64,000 nt of DNA from NCBI GenBank assembly GCA_902622575.1, contig CACNQJ010000007.1:1-64000 (forward strand), written 5' to 3'. The translations under genes and the position numbers were made by a program. The stretch comes from an uncultured Bacteroidota bacterium (lineage in GTDB: Bacteria; Bacteroidota; Bacteroidia; Flavobacteriales; Flavobacteriaceae). Position 1 is the first letter of the stretch. Every line of letters starts with the position of its first letter. The notes under the pieces are model-generated. The model saw nothing but the letters and a program-made list of their open reading frames with translations. It was not told where the DNA came from and ran no database searches. This document shows positions 34,890 to 43,873 of the stretch, one piece after another.

Positions 34890-34914
34890 TAAGCAAAGTT
34901 AATAAGTATCTTTA
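34884..34914 (+). promoter_or_regulatory. promoter of glyA (-33 TTG and -7 TATCTTTA)
   Basis: TTG at 34884-34886, a 20-nt spacer and TATCTTTA at 34907-34914 give the best -33/-7 pair in the window, with a leader of about 14 nt before the glyA ATG at 34933. The -33 lies in the first codons of smpB on the other strand. Confidence 0.5.
34894..34901 (-). promoter_or_regulatory. -7 box of smpB
   Basis: TAACTTTG on the minus strand, perfect TAnnTTTG match, 4 nt before the smpB GTG. It lies inside the spacer of the oppositely directed glyA promoter, so the two polymerases would compete. Confidence 0.5.
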
Positions 34915-34932
34915 TATAAAATATTTTACCTG

Positions 34933-36207
34933 ATGAGTAATAGTAAAAAAATCTTTGATTTAATTAAAAAAGAGGAGCAAAGACAAATCAATGGAATCGA
35001 ACTAATTGCATCTGAAAACTTTACAAGCCCAGACGTCATGCTTGCATGTGGTTCAGTTTTAACAAATAAGTATGCTGAAGGATATCCTGGTAAAAGATAT
35101 TATGGGGGTTGTGAAGTTGTGGATGAAATTGAAACCTTGGCCATAGAAAGAGCTAAATCTTTATTTGGAGCTGAATATGCTAATGTCCAGCCTCATTCTG
35201 GAAGTCAAGCTAATGCAGCTGTATTTCAAGCTTTTTTAAAACCTGGCGATAAATTATTGGGATTTGATCTTTCACATGGAGGACATCTAACACACGGATC
35301 AAGTGTAAATTTTTCCGGCATATTTTATAAAACATCTTTTTACGGAGTTGATAAAAACTCAGGCATACTTGATTATGAAAAGATAGCTGAGATTGCAAAA
35401 AAAGAGAAACCCAATATGATTATTGCAGGAGCATCAGCATATTCAAGAGATATGGATTTTATAAAATTTAGAAAGATTGCTGATTCAGTAGGTGCCTTTC
35501 TACTAGCAGATATTTCACATCCCTCAGGTTTAATTGCAAAAGGAGCCCTCAATGATCCAATACCACATTGTCATGTAGTTACAACAACAACCCACAAAAC
35601 ATTAAGGGGGCCTAGAGGAGGATTAATATTAATGGGCAATGACTTTGAAAATCCATTTGGAAAAAAATATAAAAACGGAAATTTAAAACCTATGTCAAAC
35701 CTAATTGATTTAGCTGTATTTCCTGGAAACCAAGGAGGCCCACTTGAACATATAGTTGGTGCAAAAGCAATAGCGTTTGGAGAGGCGATTGAAGATTCGT
35801 TTATGGATTATATCGTTGCAGTTAGAAACAATGCGAAAGCAATGGCTAATGAACTTATTAAAAGAGACTATAATATTATTTCAAATGGAACAGACAACCA
35901 TATGATGCTGATTGATTTAAGAAATAAAAATATTACGGGAAAAGATGCAGAGAAAGCCCTTGTTAATGCTGACATAACTGCTAACAAAAACATGGTACCG
36001 TTCGATGATAAGTCACCATTTATAACATCAGGTATAAGATTTGGGACAGCTGCTGTAACAACAAGAGGATTAAAAGAAAATGATATGAAAATAATTGTTG
36101 ATTTTATTGACAAGGCTCTTATAAATCACAATAATGAAAATTTAATTATTAAAATTAAACAAGAGGTTAATCATTTTATGGCCAAATTGCCATTATTTAA
36201 ATCTTAA
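34933..36207 (+). CDS. glyA: serine hydroxymethyltransferase
   Basis: 424-residue PLP enzyme exchanging serine and glycine with tetrahydrofolate, the main source of one-carbon units. Diagnostic parts are [11 protein letters not shown] near residue 22, [16 protein letters not shown] near residue 47, HGGHLTHGS near residue 115, and the PLP-lysine motif [14 protein letters not shown] near residue 216. Length and all active-site residues are normal. It is transcribed alone from a recognisable -33/-7 promoter, and its end overlaps the convergent cyclase gene by 11 bases. Confidence 0.97.
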   Translation: MSNSKKIFDLIKKEEQRQINGIELIASENFTSPDVMLACGSVLTNKYAEGYPGKRYYGGCEVVDEIETLAIERAKSLFGAEYANVQPHSGSQANAAVFQAFLKPGDKLLGFDLSHGGHLTHGSSVNFSGIFYKTSFYGVDKNSGILDYEKIAEIAKKEKPNMIIAGASAYSRDMDFIKFRKIADSVGAFLLADISHPSGLIAKGALNDPIPHCHVVTTTTHKTLRGPRGGLILMGNDFENPFGKKYKNGNLKPMSNLIDLAVFPGNQGGPLEHIVGAKAIAFGEAIEDSFMDYIVAVRNNAKAMANELIKRDYNIISNGTDNHMMLIDLRNKNITGKDAEKALVNADITANKNMVPFDDKSPFITSGIRFGTAAVTTRGLKENDMKIIVDFIDKALINHNNENLIIKIKQEVNHFMAKLPLFKS

Positions 36208-37210
36208 AAATCCTTATCTCAAAAATTTTATTCCATTTTTTTCCAGTTACGAAAAAAGTTTTTCTTTTCTTATTGTAGGCAATTCCGTTTAATACATCTA
36301 ACTCAGGATGGTCTTTTACTTTATCTCTTAGACCTTTAAAATTTATAATACCTGAAACTTCCCCACTATCTTTATTAATAATTACACATACATCGTTATT
36401 AAATTGATAGGTATTGGCGTATATCAAATTTCCAACAATTTCTAACTCATTGATATTTCGAATTTTTTTGTTGTTAGTAACCACTTCAATATTGTCAATT
36501 TCTCTATAAGTATCTCTTTCTAAAATCCAAATTTTTTCTGTTCCATCTGATTTATAAATTTTTTTTCCGTCATTAGCTAGTCCCCAACCCTCATTGCTTT
36601 CTCCATATTCAAATGAACCTATCATTTCAAGGGTTTTTAGATCATATATAAAACCTACTTTACTCTTCCATGTTAATTGAATAATTTTATTGTTAATTAT
36701 AGTTAGTCCTTCACCAAAATACTGCTTATCTAAAAACCTTGTTTCTATAACCTTGTCATTAAATAAATCTATTTTTTTTAATGATGAAAATCCATTTAAA
36801 CCAGTGCTTTCATATAAAAATTGTTCATGAAATTCCAGGCCTTGGGTATACGATGAAATATCATGATCATATTCTTTAATGATCTCGTATGAATAAACAT
36901 CAGGTGAAATATTTGAAAAAACATCAATTTCTTTATAAATCGAAATATCATCATCTTGATTTGATATGACTGCTTTTAAAATATTTGATCCTAATCTAGC
37001 ATCTGAAAGGTTAATTTTATCATTTATTTGCTTGTCATTTAAAAAAAACTTTCTTTCAATATTGTTATCCTCTAGTCCTTGGATTTTTAAATTAATTGAG
37101 GATTTTTGGTTTAAAAACTCGTCTTTCGATTCTATTATAATTTTATAATCAGTTGATTTTTTTGCACCACAAGAGCTAAGAAAAAGAATAATAATTATAA
37201 GATATCTCAT
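36197..37210 (-). CDS. glutaminyl-peptide cyclotransferase (lipoprotein)
   Basis: 337-residue protein of the five-bladed beta-propeller glutamine cyclotransferase family, which turns N-terminal glutamine into pyroglutamate. The ATG at 37210 gives a lipoprotein signal with lipobox LSSC, so the mature protein should be anchored in the envelope; an in-frame upstream start would bury that signal. Residues about 20-105 form an extra beta-rich N-terminal domain. The propeller begins at [17 protein letters not shown], the family signature, followed by [17 protein letters not shown] and a final [10 protein letters not shown]. The physiological target is unknown. It is divergent from the SRP RNA gene. 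Confidence 0.87.
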   Translation of the reverse strand: MRYLIIIILFLSSCGAKKSTDYKIIIESKDEFLNQKSSINLKIQGLEDNNIERKFFLNDKQINDKINLSDARLGSNILKAVISNQDDDISIYKEIDVFSNISPDVYSYEIIKEYDHDISSYTQGLEFHEQFLYESTGLNGFSSLKKIDLFNDKVIETRFLDKQYFGEGLTIINNKIIQLTWKSKVGFIYDLKTLEMIGSFEYGESNEGWGLANDGKKIYKSDGTEKIWILERDTYREIDNIEVVTNNKKIRNINELEIVGNLIYANTYQFNNDVCVIINKDSGEVSGIINFKGLRDKVKDHPELDVLNGIAYNKKRKTFFVTGKKWNKIFEIRIFKI

Positions 37211-37258
37211 TTTTAAAATGGTAAAATTAAATAATAATAAACATTTATTAAAACATAG

Positions 37259-37266
37259 TATATTTG
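37259..37266 (+). promoter_or_regulatory. -7 box of the SRP RNA gene
   Basis: TATATTTG, perfect TAnnTTTG match and identical to the tRNA-Ser box, ending 4 nt before the first paired base of the SRP RNA. Confidence 0.6.
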
Positions 37267-37270
37267 TCAT

Positions 37271-37373
37271 GGGCAGGGCTTATGCAACCAGCTCCCATTT
37301 AATCCCCCAGGGTGGGAACGCAGCAAGGGTATATGGTCGTAGCGGTGTGATATAAGTTACTTGCCCTTTTTTT
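37271..37373 (+). ncRNA. ffs: signal recognition particle RNA (4.5S-type, small)
   Basis: About 96-nt SRP RNA plus U-tract. The ends pair (GGGCA 37271-37275 with TGCCC 37362-37366). The apical region carries the universal Ffh-binding structure: CCAGG, stem GTG (37312-37314), GGAA tetraloop (37315-37318), stem CGC (37319-37321), and the AGCA internal-loop strand (37322-37325). CTCCCATTTAATCCCCC before it is typical of Bacteroidota SRP RNAs. Seven Ts follow the closing stem and act as the terminator. The next ATG begins right after the T-tract. Confidence 0.92.
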
Positions 37374-38180
37374 ATGTCTAAAGTTGTTTTAATTACAGGT
37401 GCATCATCGGGAATAGGAAAAACTATTGGTGAGTATTTAATCAATAAAGGCTACATTGTTTATGGAACTTGTAGGAATCCAGCAAAATATAAAAACAACA
37501 TAATCAATTTAATTAAATCGAATATTAACAGTAAGGATGACATTCATGAATGCCTAAATTTTGTTTTCAAAAAAGAGGGTAGAATAGATGTTTTGATAAA
37601 TAACGCAGGGATTGGTTTTACTGGGCCTATTGAAGAATCTAATCTCAATGATGTTGAAAGTTTATTCAAAACAAATTTTTTTGGTCCTTTGGAGATAACT
37701 AAAAAAGTTTTACCATTAATGAGAAAAAACAAAGGTGGATTGATAATAAATATTACATCAATAGCTGCTTATATTGGGCTACCCTTTAGAGGAATATACT
37801 GTGCATCCAAAAGTGCACTTGAAATAGTAACGGAAGCCTTAAGAATGGAGGTTAAAGACTTTAATATAAAAATTGTTAATGTAGCTCCCGGTGATTTTAA
37901 AACCAACATCGTAAAAAGAAGAATTGATTCTTTTGACAACAAAAAATCTTTATATTTTGATAAATATTACAGGTTATGGAAAAAAATGAACGATCATGTT
38001 GAAAATAAGGGCAGTGATCCAAAAATAATTGCTTTATTAGTTTATAACATTATTAATAAAAAAAACCCAAAAATTCATTATGTTATAGGTACAAGATTCC
38101 AAAAGTTTTCCATAATTTTAAAAAGATTACTTCCTGATCTCTGGTTTGAAAAAATATTAATTAAATACAATAAACTATAA
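37374..38180 (+). CDS. SDR family oxidoreductase
   Basis: 268-residue short-chain dehydrogenase/reductase. The NAD(P)-binding GASSGIG is at residues 7-13, NNAG near residue 78, the catalytic serine in ITSIAAYIG near residue 128, and the YxxxK pair in YCASK near residue 142. It belongs to the classical SDRs; the substrate cannot be told. The ATG lies directly after the seven-T end of the SRP RNA, and no own promoter box was found, so expression may depend on read-through from the SRP RNA or on a promoter inside it. Its stop codon abuts the fsa ATG. Confidence 0.87.
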   Translation: MSKVVLITGASSGIGKTIGEYLINKGYIVYGTCRNPAKYKNNIINLIKSNINSKDDIHECLNFVFKKEGRIDVLINNAGIGFTGPIEESNLNDVESLFKTNFFGPLEITKKVLPLMRKNKGGLIINITSIAAYIGLPFRGIYCASKSALEIVTEALRMEVKDFNIKIVNVAPGDFKTNIVKRRIDSFDNKKSLYFDKYYRLWKKMNDHVENKGSDPKIIALLVYNIINKKNPKIHYVIGTRFQKFSIILKRLLPDLWFEKILIKYNKL

Positions 38181-38837
38181 ATGAAATTTTTTGTCGACAC
38201 TGCGAATATAAATGAAATTAAAGAAGCACAATCACTAGGAATTCTTGACGGTGTTACTACTAATCCATCATTAATGGCTAAAGAGGGTATAACTGGAAAA
38301 AATAAAATTATTAACCATTACAAACAGATATGTGAAATTGTCACTGGTGATGTTTCTGCTGAAGTTATTGCTACTGATTTTAAAGGCATTGTAGAAGAAG
38401 GTGAGGAGTTAGCTTCAATTCACAACCAGATTGTTGTAAAGGTGCCAATGATAGCAGAAGGTATTAAGGCAATTAAGTATTTTTCAGAAAACTCCATCAA
38501 AACAAACTGTACATTAATTTTTTCAGCAGGACAAGCATTACTTGCTGCTAAGGCTGGTGCTACTTATATTTCTCCCTTCATAGGGAGAGTAGATGATATT
38601 TCTTGCGATGGATTAGAATTGATTTCAGATATAAGAATGATATTTGATAATTATGATTTTGGAACAGAAATTCTAGCTGCTTCAATAAGAAACCCAATGC
38701 ATATAATAAATTGTGCAAAGATTGGTGCAGATGTTGTCACAACTCCCCTCAAATCAATTAAAAGTCTTTTAAATCATCCTCTTACAGATATAGGATTAAA
38801 AAAATTTTTAGATGATTTTAACAAGGGTAATAAATAG
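38181..38837 (+). CDS. fructose-6-phosphate aldolase / transaldolase-like (TalC/FSA family)
   Basis: 218-residue member of the short transaldolase family. The N-terminal MKFFVDTANINEIK is the family hallmark. GVTTNPSLMAKEG follows near residue 26, and the Schiff-base lysine is in VVKVPM near residue 85. TNCTLIFSAGQAL and FIGRVDDI are also conserved. Members of this size are either true transaldolases or fructose-6-phosphate aldolases, and sequence alone does not decide. It is coupled to the SDR gene with no spacer. Confidence 0.88.
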   Translation: MKFFVDTANINEIKEAQSLGILDGVTTNPSLMAKEGITGKNKIINHYKQICEIVTGDVSAEVIATDFKGIVEEGEELASIHNQIVVKVPMIAEGIKAIKYFSENSIKTNCTLIFSAGQALLAAKAGATYISPFIGRVDDISCDGLELISDIRMIFDNYDFGTEILAASIRNPMHIINCAKIGADVVTTPLKSIKSLLNHPLTDIGLKKFLDDFNKGNK

Positions 38838-38839
38838 TT

Positions 38840-39775
38840 TCATCTTTTTAAATCCTCATATAACTTTCGTATTTCTTCATTAACAGATTTGTTTTTGGAA
38901 ATAGTATAGAATGAATTCAAAAACTTTTTATTAATTGAGTCTTCCTCTCTTTGTAAAAGAAAGCCAACTGCATGAAATCTGAGCACCCTAGATTTTATAA
39001 GATCAGAGTCAATAAGATCATTCGTGAATATGAGTCTCTTTATGTTGAAGTCTAATGAATTAGAATATTCATTAATGTTTTTTACCTTATTATAAACGTG
39101 TAAGTAAATAAAATCTATGTATGGTTTAAAATATGCTAAAGTGTTTAAATCGAAACTGTATTTATCGTTGTATTCGTCAAATAAAATAATTTGATCATTT
39201 TCTTCTGTATTATTTCTGATGATATATGAATGGAATTTTGATATATACGGGTATAGTATTGCTGTTTTAATAATCTCTTTACTTGAAATCGATAACTTAT
39301 TAGTCTCTATATAATTACTTAAGGAATTTTGCTGTTCATTGTACAGTGAATCAACTAATTTTTTAAAATTTTTAATATCTAAATCAAGACTAGAGTTAAT
39401 CTTATCTTCATCTAATTCATTTTTTAAAAAAACATCCATGAGAAAATTATTTTTTGAAGAACCCTCTCCTGTGTAAACTAAAGATTCATCAAAATCTAAT
39501 GTGTTTAATCTTATTCGAAGATTGTCATATCTGTCTATTATCAAATACTGAAACTCTGGCTCGTGATAAAAAGTATACAATCCTTCCTCTATATTATCTA
39601 TTTCAATCATAAAAGCACCAGCAGTATCCACAACTGATTCACTAATAATTATATTATCTTTGAAAAGAGAGATGTAATTAGAGGTTTTATTTAAAATCTT
39701 TCCACTAAAAAATGTTTTTTTTTCAGAATCACAAGAGATAAGAAAAAATAATACTATCACAAACCTTACAAACAT
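38840..39775 (-). CDS. hypothetical lipoprotein with DUF4369-like N-domain
   Basis: 311 residues. The N-terminus is a lipoprotein signal (FFLISC, Cys about residue 15) followed by acidic/basic residues, so it is envelope-anchored. Residues about 20-110 resemble the N-terminal domain of flavobacterial TlpA-type lipoproteins: a GKI...SLFKDN strand, then DTAGAFMIEIDNIEEGLYTF, and an end motif like FDESLVYTGEGSSKNNFL. The thioredoxin domain that normally follows is absent, and no CxxC occurs; the rest is alpha-helical with no recognised motif. Function unknown. It converges on fsa with 2 bases between the stops. Confidence 0.7.
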   Translation of the reverse strand: MFVRFVIVLFFLISCDSEKKTFFSGKILNKTSNYISLFKDNIIISESVVDTAGAFMIEIDNIEEGLYTFYHEPEFQYLIIDRYDNLRIRLNTLDFDESLVYTGEGSSKNNFLMDVFLKNELDEDKINSSLDLDIKNFKKLVDSLYNEQQNSLSNYIETNKLSISSKEIIKTAILYPYISKFHSYIIRNNTEENDQIILFDEYNDKYSFDLNTLAYFKPYIDFIYLHVYNKVKNINEYSNSLDFNIKRLIFTNDLIDSDLIKSRVLRFHAVGFLLQREEDSINKKFLNSFYTISKNKSVNEEIRKLYEDLKR

Positions 39776-39829
39776 TCAATTAAATTAAAAATTATTAAAC
39801 AAAATATAAATCTCATCAACTCAAATTAT

Positions 39830-39837
39830 TATTTTTG
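39830..39837 (+). promoter_or_regulatory. -7 box of the ABC-F gene
   Basis: TATTTTTG, perfect TAnnTTTG match, 9 nt before the ATG at 39847. The only alternative start (TTG 39835) falls inside this box, which favours the ATG. Confidence 0.45.
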
Positions 39838-39846
39838 GCCAAAATT

Positions 39847-41451
39847 ATGATCAGTACAAGTAATTTATCGGTTCAATTCGGAAAAAGAATATTGTTTGAT
39901 GAAGTTAATGTAACTTTTAAGAAAGGTAATTGTTATGGCATAATAGGTGCAAACGGATCAGGAAAATCTACTTTTCTTAAAATTTTATCTGGAAAAATGA
40001 ATCCAAACTCTGGAAATGTGATAATTGAACCAAACAAAAGGTTATCCGTATTGGAACAAAATCAAAATGAGTTTGATGAATATGAGACTTTGAAAACAAC
40101 TATAATGGGAAACAAAGTTTTATATGACATAAAAAAGGAAATGGATGACTTATATGCTAAGAGTGATTTTAATGATGATGATGGTGTTAGGGTAGGTGAA
40201 TTACAAAACAGATATGAAGAAATGGATGGATGGAATGCAGAAAGTGATGCTGCTTCTTTGTTATCGCAGCTTGGTGTTAATGAAGATCTCCACTTCATAA
40301 AAATGTCAGACTTAGAACCCAAAACCAAAGTTAGAGTTTTGCTAGCTCAGGCACTTTTTGGCAACCCTGATATTTTAATAATGGACGAACCCACAAACAA
40401 TTTAGACTTTGAAACAATAAAGTGGTTGCAGAACTTTCTAATTAATTATGATAATACCGTTATTGTTGTATCTCATGATAGACATTTTCTTGACTCAGTC
40501 TGTACCCATATATCAGATATTGATTATGGAAAAATTTCTCATTATACTGGAAATTATTCATTCTGGTATCAATCAAGTCAATTGGCTTTAAAACAAAGAG
40601 CTCAACAAAATAAAAAAGCAGAGGAAAAAAAGAGGGAATTAGAAGAATTCATCTCTAGATTTAGTGCAAATGTTGCAAAATCTAAACAAGCCACATCTAG
40701 AAAAAAAATGATTGAAAAATTAAATATTGAAGAAATAAAGCCATCTTCAAGAAGATACCCAGGAATTATTTTCAATCAAGAAAGAGAATCAGGTGATCAA
40801 ATACTGACAATAGAAAGTATGAGTAAATCACCAATTTGTGATAATCTTAACTTAATTCTGAATAGGGGAGATAAACTAATTTTATTTTCTAAAGATTCCA
40901 AGATAACTAGCAGTTTCTACGATATTATACTAAATGGAACAAATGAAAGTGGTTCGATCAAATGGGGAAGTACTATATCAAAATCATATATACCTAATGA
41001 TCATGACTCTTTTTTTGATAAAGATCTTAATTTGATTGATTGGCTTAGGCAGTGGGCAAATACTGATGAGGAAAGAAAAGAAGATTTTATTAGGGGATTC
41101 CTTGGTAAAATGATTTTCAGTGGCGATGAGGCGTTAAAGTCTTGTAGAGTCCTTTCTGGTGGTGAAAAAGTAAGATGCATGCTATCTAAGACCATGATGG
41201 AAGAATCAAATTTTTTATTGTTTGATGATCCAACAAACCATTTAGATCTAGAAACAATTACAGCTCTAAACAACTCCCTTATAAAATTTAAAGGGAATAT
41301 TATTTTAACAACACAAGATTATGAGTTCGCCAACTCTGTTGGAAATAGAGTTTTTGAGATAGGACCAAAAGGATACATTGATAAGCTTATGAAATTTGAA
41401 GATTACTTAGCAGATGAAAAAGTAAAAGAACTAAGAGACTTGATTTATTAA
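39847..41451 (+). CDS. ABC-F family ATPase with one degenerate nucleotide site
   Basis: 534-residue soluble tandem ABC protein of the ABC-F group (closest in feel to YbiT), acting on ribosomes. NBD1 has a normal Walker A (GANGSGKS, residues 34-41) and Walker B with catalytic Glu (LIMDEPTNNLD), but its signature is SDLEPKT (about 154-160) instead of LSGGQ. NBD2 is the mirror image: a normal signature LSGGE (436-440), but Walker A reads SKDSKITSS (348-356) without the GK(S/T), and Walker B has Asp in place of the catalytic Glu (LLFDDPTNHLD). The basic coiled linker lies at about 245-300. The stop codon shares TTAA with convergent pheT. Confidence 0.92.
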   Translation: MISTSNLSVQFGKRILFDEVNVTFKKGNCYGIIGANGSGKSTFLKILSGKMNPNSGNVIIEPNKRLSVLEQNQNEFDEYETLKTTIMGNKVLYDIKKEMDDLYAKSDFNDDDGVRVGELQNRYEEMDGWNAESDAASLLSQLGVNEDLHFIKMSDLEPKTKVRVLLAQALFGNPDILIMDEPTNNLDFETIKWLQNFLINYDNTVIVVSHDRHFLDSVCTHISDIDYGKISHYTGNYSFWYQSSQLALKQRAQQNKKAEEKKRELEEFISRFSANVAKSKQATSRKKMIEKLNIEEIKPSSRRYPGIIFNQERESGDQILTIESMSKSPICDNLNLILNRGDKLILFSKDSKITSSFYDIILNGTNESGSIKWGSTISKSYIPNDHDSFFDKDLNLIDWLRQWANTDEERKEDFIRGFLGKMIFSGDEALKSCRVLSGGEKVRCMLSKTMMEESNFLLFDDPTNHLDLETITALNNSLIKFKGNIILTTQDYEFANSVGNRVFEIGPKGYIDKLMKFEDYLADEKVKELRDLIY

Positions 41452-43844
41452 TCCCTCAATAGAGCATTATGTTCTTTACTTACAGATTTAATAATCTTTT
41501 GCGATATGTATTTGATTTCCTTATCGCTCATAGTTTTTTTGACAGAACTAATTGAAACAGTAAAGGAATATGACGTTTTACTACCAGTCTTCTCAGGAAT
41601 ATAACTATCCGTTAAAGCAACACTAGTTATAAGTTCCGGTGATGTTGATAAAATTGTATACTTAATATCCTCAAACAAAACATTATTATCAATTAAAAAT
41701 GAAAAATCTCGCACAACAGTTGGATATTTTGAAACAGGTTTTACTTCAAAAAATTCTTCTTTTATCAAAGAGTACATTAAATTTAAATCAATATTAGAGA
41801 AATAGACATCACTTTTAATACCTGCATTTCTTAGTTTCTCAATATTAACTTTTTCAATTGTTGCTAATAATTTACCTTTAGTTTTCAAAATGAGATCTCC
41901 TGAGTTAGAAATTTCCTCAGATGGATTTAGATCAAATCTATTTAGAAGATTTAAAACTATATTTTTAAGAATAAATAAATCAGATTCTATGACTTTATTA
42001 TTCCAGGTTTTCGATATTATATTTCCATTTAACGCAATCCCAAGAACTTTCTTTTCTATGTATTTAGCTCCTGATTTATGATATACAGAACCAAATTCAT
42101 ACATATTATTTGAGTTACTTTTTCTATTCAGATTATATGCGATTGAATTTAGAAAGCCATCCAAAAGGTTGGGTCTCATAATTGAAATATCCTTACTAAG
42201 TGAGTTCTTTAAAAAAATTTGATTTTTTTGTTTTGAATTTAAATTTTCTGGTACTAATGAATTATTCATTATTTCATTAAATCCGACAGAGGATAAGTAA
42301 TCGGAGATGATATTTTGATATTTATGGCTACTGTTACTTAGATTTGAGATAGAAAATTTTGCATGTTCATCCTCAGGAATATTATTATAACCATGAATTC
42401 TTAATATTTCTTCAACCACATCACATTCTCTCTCGACATCATGTCTATAGTGGGGAATAGTTACACCAGCAGAAATGTCATTGACATTATTAATTTTAAA
42501 ATCGAGTAGATTAAGAATTGATTTAATTTTTAATTTATCAATTTCATATCCAATTAAACTATTAATTTTCTCAAAGTTTATAACTACATTTTTGTCCTCA
42601 GTTTTATTCGGATATTCATCTATGATATCACAAATTATTTCACCCTCACAATTCTCTAAAATTAAAGCAGCAGCTCTTTTCAAAGCGTATTCAACCATAT
42701 CAATATCAACTCCTCTTTCAAATCTGTAAGAGGAATCAGTATTAATGTTATGTCTTTTGGAAGTCTTGCGTACAGATATAGGATTAAAAAAAGCACTTTC
42801 TAAAAAAATTGTTGATGTTGTGTTAGAAACACCATGATTTTTTCCACCATAGACTCCTGCAATACACATGGGTGTGTTTCCATCACAAACCATTAAATCA
42901 TCCTCATGAAGATTAATTTCATCTCCATCAAGAGTAGTAAATTTCGTTCCTGATTTAAGTCTTTTGATTTCAATCTTAGCAGATTTTATTTTATCTAAAT
43001 CATATGCATGCAATGGTTGTCCTAGCTCATGCATTACAAGGTTAGTAATATCAACAACATTATTTATTGAATTTAAGCCAATTGAATTTAATCTATTAAC
43101 AATTTTTTTATTGCTTGGCTGAATTTTTAAATCCTTGATAATAACACCACAAAATCTATTGCAAAGATTAGAATCATTTATATCAATTGTTATCGAAGGA
43201 GCCAAGCGCAAATTTGTAAAGTTTAGAATAGATGGCAGAATCAGTTCATTTTTGCTACCTTTTCTGTAGGAGAGAGCGGCTCTGAGGTCCCTAGCAACAC
43301 CGTAGTGACTCATAGCATCACATCTGTTTGGCGTTAATCCAATTTCAAAAATATGGTCCTTAAATTTTTTGAAAAATTTATCAACTGAATCACCAACTTT
43401 ACATTTATCTTTTAAAACTATAATGCCTTCATGATCATTTCCAACTCCAATCTCATCTTCAGCACAAATCATTCCCTCGCTTTCAATACCTCGGATTTTA
43501 GATTTTTTTATTTTAAATGATTCATTATTGATTGTTGTAAGTTGGCATCCAACTGGCGCTATAACAACTTTTTGCCCAACCTCAACATTGGGAGCTCCAC
43601 ATATAATATTTAAATTATTTTTTAAGCCTATATCAACTTTTGTAAGTTTAAGTCTATCTGCATTTGGATGCTTATAGCATTCTATTACCTCTCCTACTAA
43701 GAGTTTTGATAAATCTGTTAGAGGGTTTATGTAGTTTAGGGTTTTTTCTACTTCTAAGCCTATGTCTGTCAATAAATCCGATGTTTCTTCTACACTAAGA
43801 TTGAAATCTAGGAGATCGTTTAACCATTTATATGAAATATTCAT
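41448..43844 (-). CDS. pheT: phenylalanyl-tRNA synthetase beta subunit
   Basis: 798-residue beta subunit of the alpha2-beta2 enzyme. An EMAP-type tRNA-binding domain (about residues 40-150) starts VGEVIECYKHPNADRLKL. The B3/B4 editing region has LTPNRCDAMSHYGVARDL and DVTNLVMHELGQPLHAYD. The B5 and catalytic-like core follows (HNINTDSSYRFERGVD, EEILRIHGYNNIPE), and the C-terminal FDX-ACB anticodon-binding domain begins near PVSKYPTVVRDFSF. The alpha subunit gene pheS is not in the window, which is common in this lineage. A -7-like box lies 5 nt before the ATG. Confidence 0.97.
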   Translation of the reverse strand: MNISYKWLNDLLDFNLSVEETSDLLTDIGLEVEKTLNYINPLTDLSKLLVGEVIECYKHPNADRLKLTKVDIGLKNNLNIICGAPNVEVGQKVVIAPVGCQLTTINNESFKIKKSKIRGIESEGMICAEDEIGVGNDHEGIIVLKDKCKVGDSVDKFFKKFKDHIFEIGLTPNRCDAMSHYGVARDLRAALSYRKGSKNELILPSILNFTNLRLAPSITIDINDSNLCNRFCGVIIKDLKIQPSNKKIVNRLNSIGLNSINNVVDITNLVMHELGQPLHAYDLDKIKSAKIEIKRLKSGTKFTTLDGDEINLHEDDLMVCDGNTPMCIAGVYGGKNHGVSNTTSTIFLESAFFNPISVRKTSKRHNINTDSSYRFERGVDIDMVEYALKRAAALILENCEGEIICDIIDEYPNKTEDKNVVINFEKINSLIGYEIDKLKIKSILNLLDFKINNVNDISAGVTIPHYRHDVERECDVVEEILRIHGYNNIPEDEHAKFSISNLSNSSHKYQNIISDYLSSVGFNEIMNNSLVPENLNSKQKNQIFLKNSLSKDISIMRPNLLDGFLNSIAYNLNRKSNSNNMYEFGSVYHKSGAKYIEKKVLGIALNGNIISKTWNNKVIESDLFILKNIVLNLLNRFDLNPSEEISNSGDLILKTKGKLLATIEKVNIEKLRNAGIKSDVYFSNIDLNLMYSLIKEEFFEVKPVSKYPTVVRDFSFLIDNNVLFEDIKYTILSTSPELITSVALTDSYIPEKTGSKTSYSFTVSISSVKKTMSDKEIKYISQKIIKSVSKEHNALLRD

Positions 43845-43849
43845 TTCAG

Positions 43850-43857
43850 TAAATATA
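43850..43857 (-). promoter_or_regulatory. -7 box of pheT
   Basis: TATATTTA on the minus strand, one base off TAnnTTTG, 5 nt (CTGAA) before the pheT ATG. Confidence 0.35.
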
Positions 43858-43873
43858 AAGTAACAATTATAAA

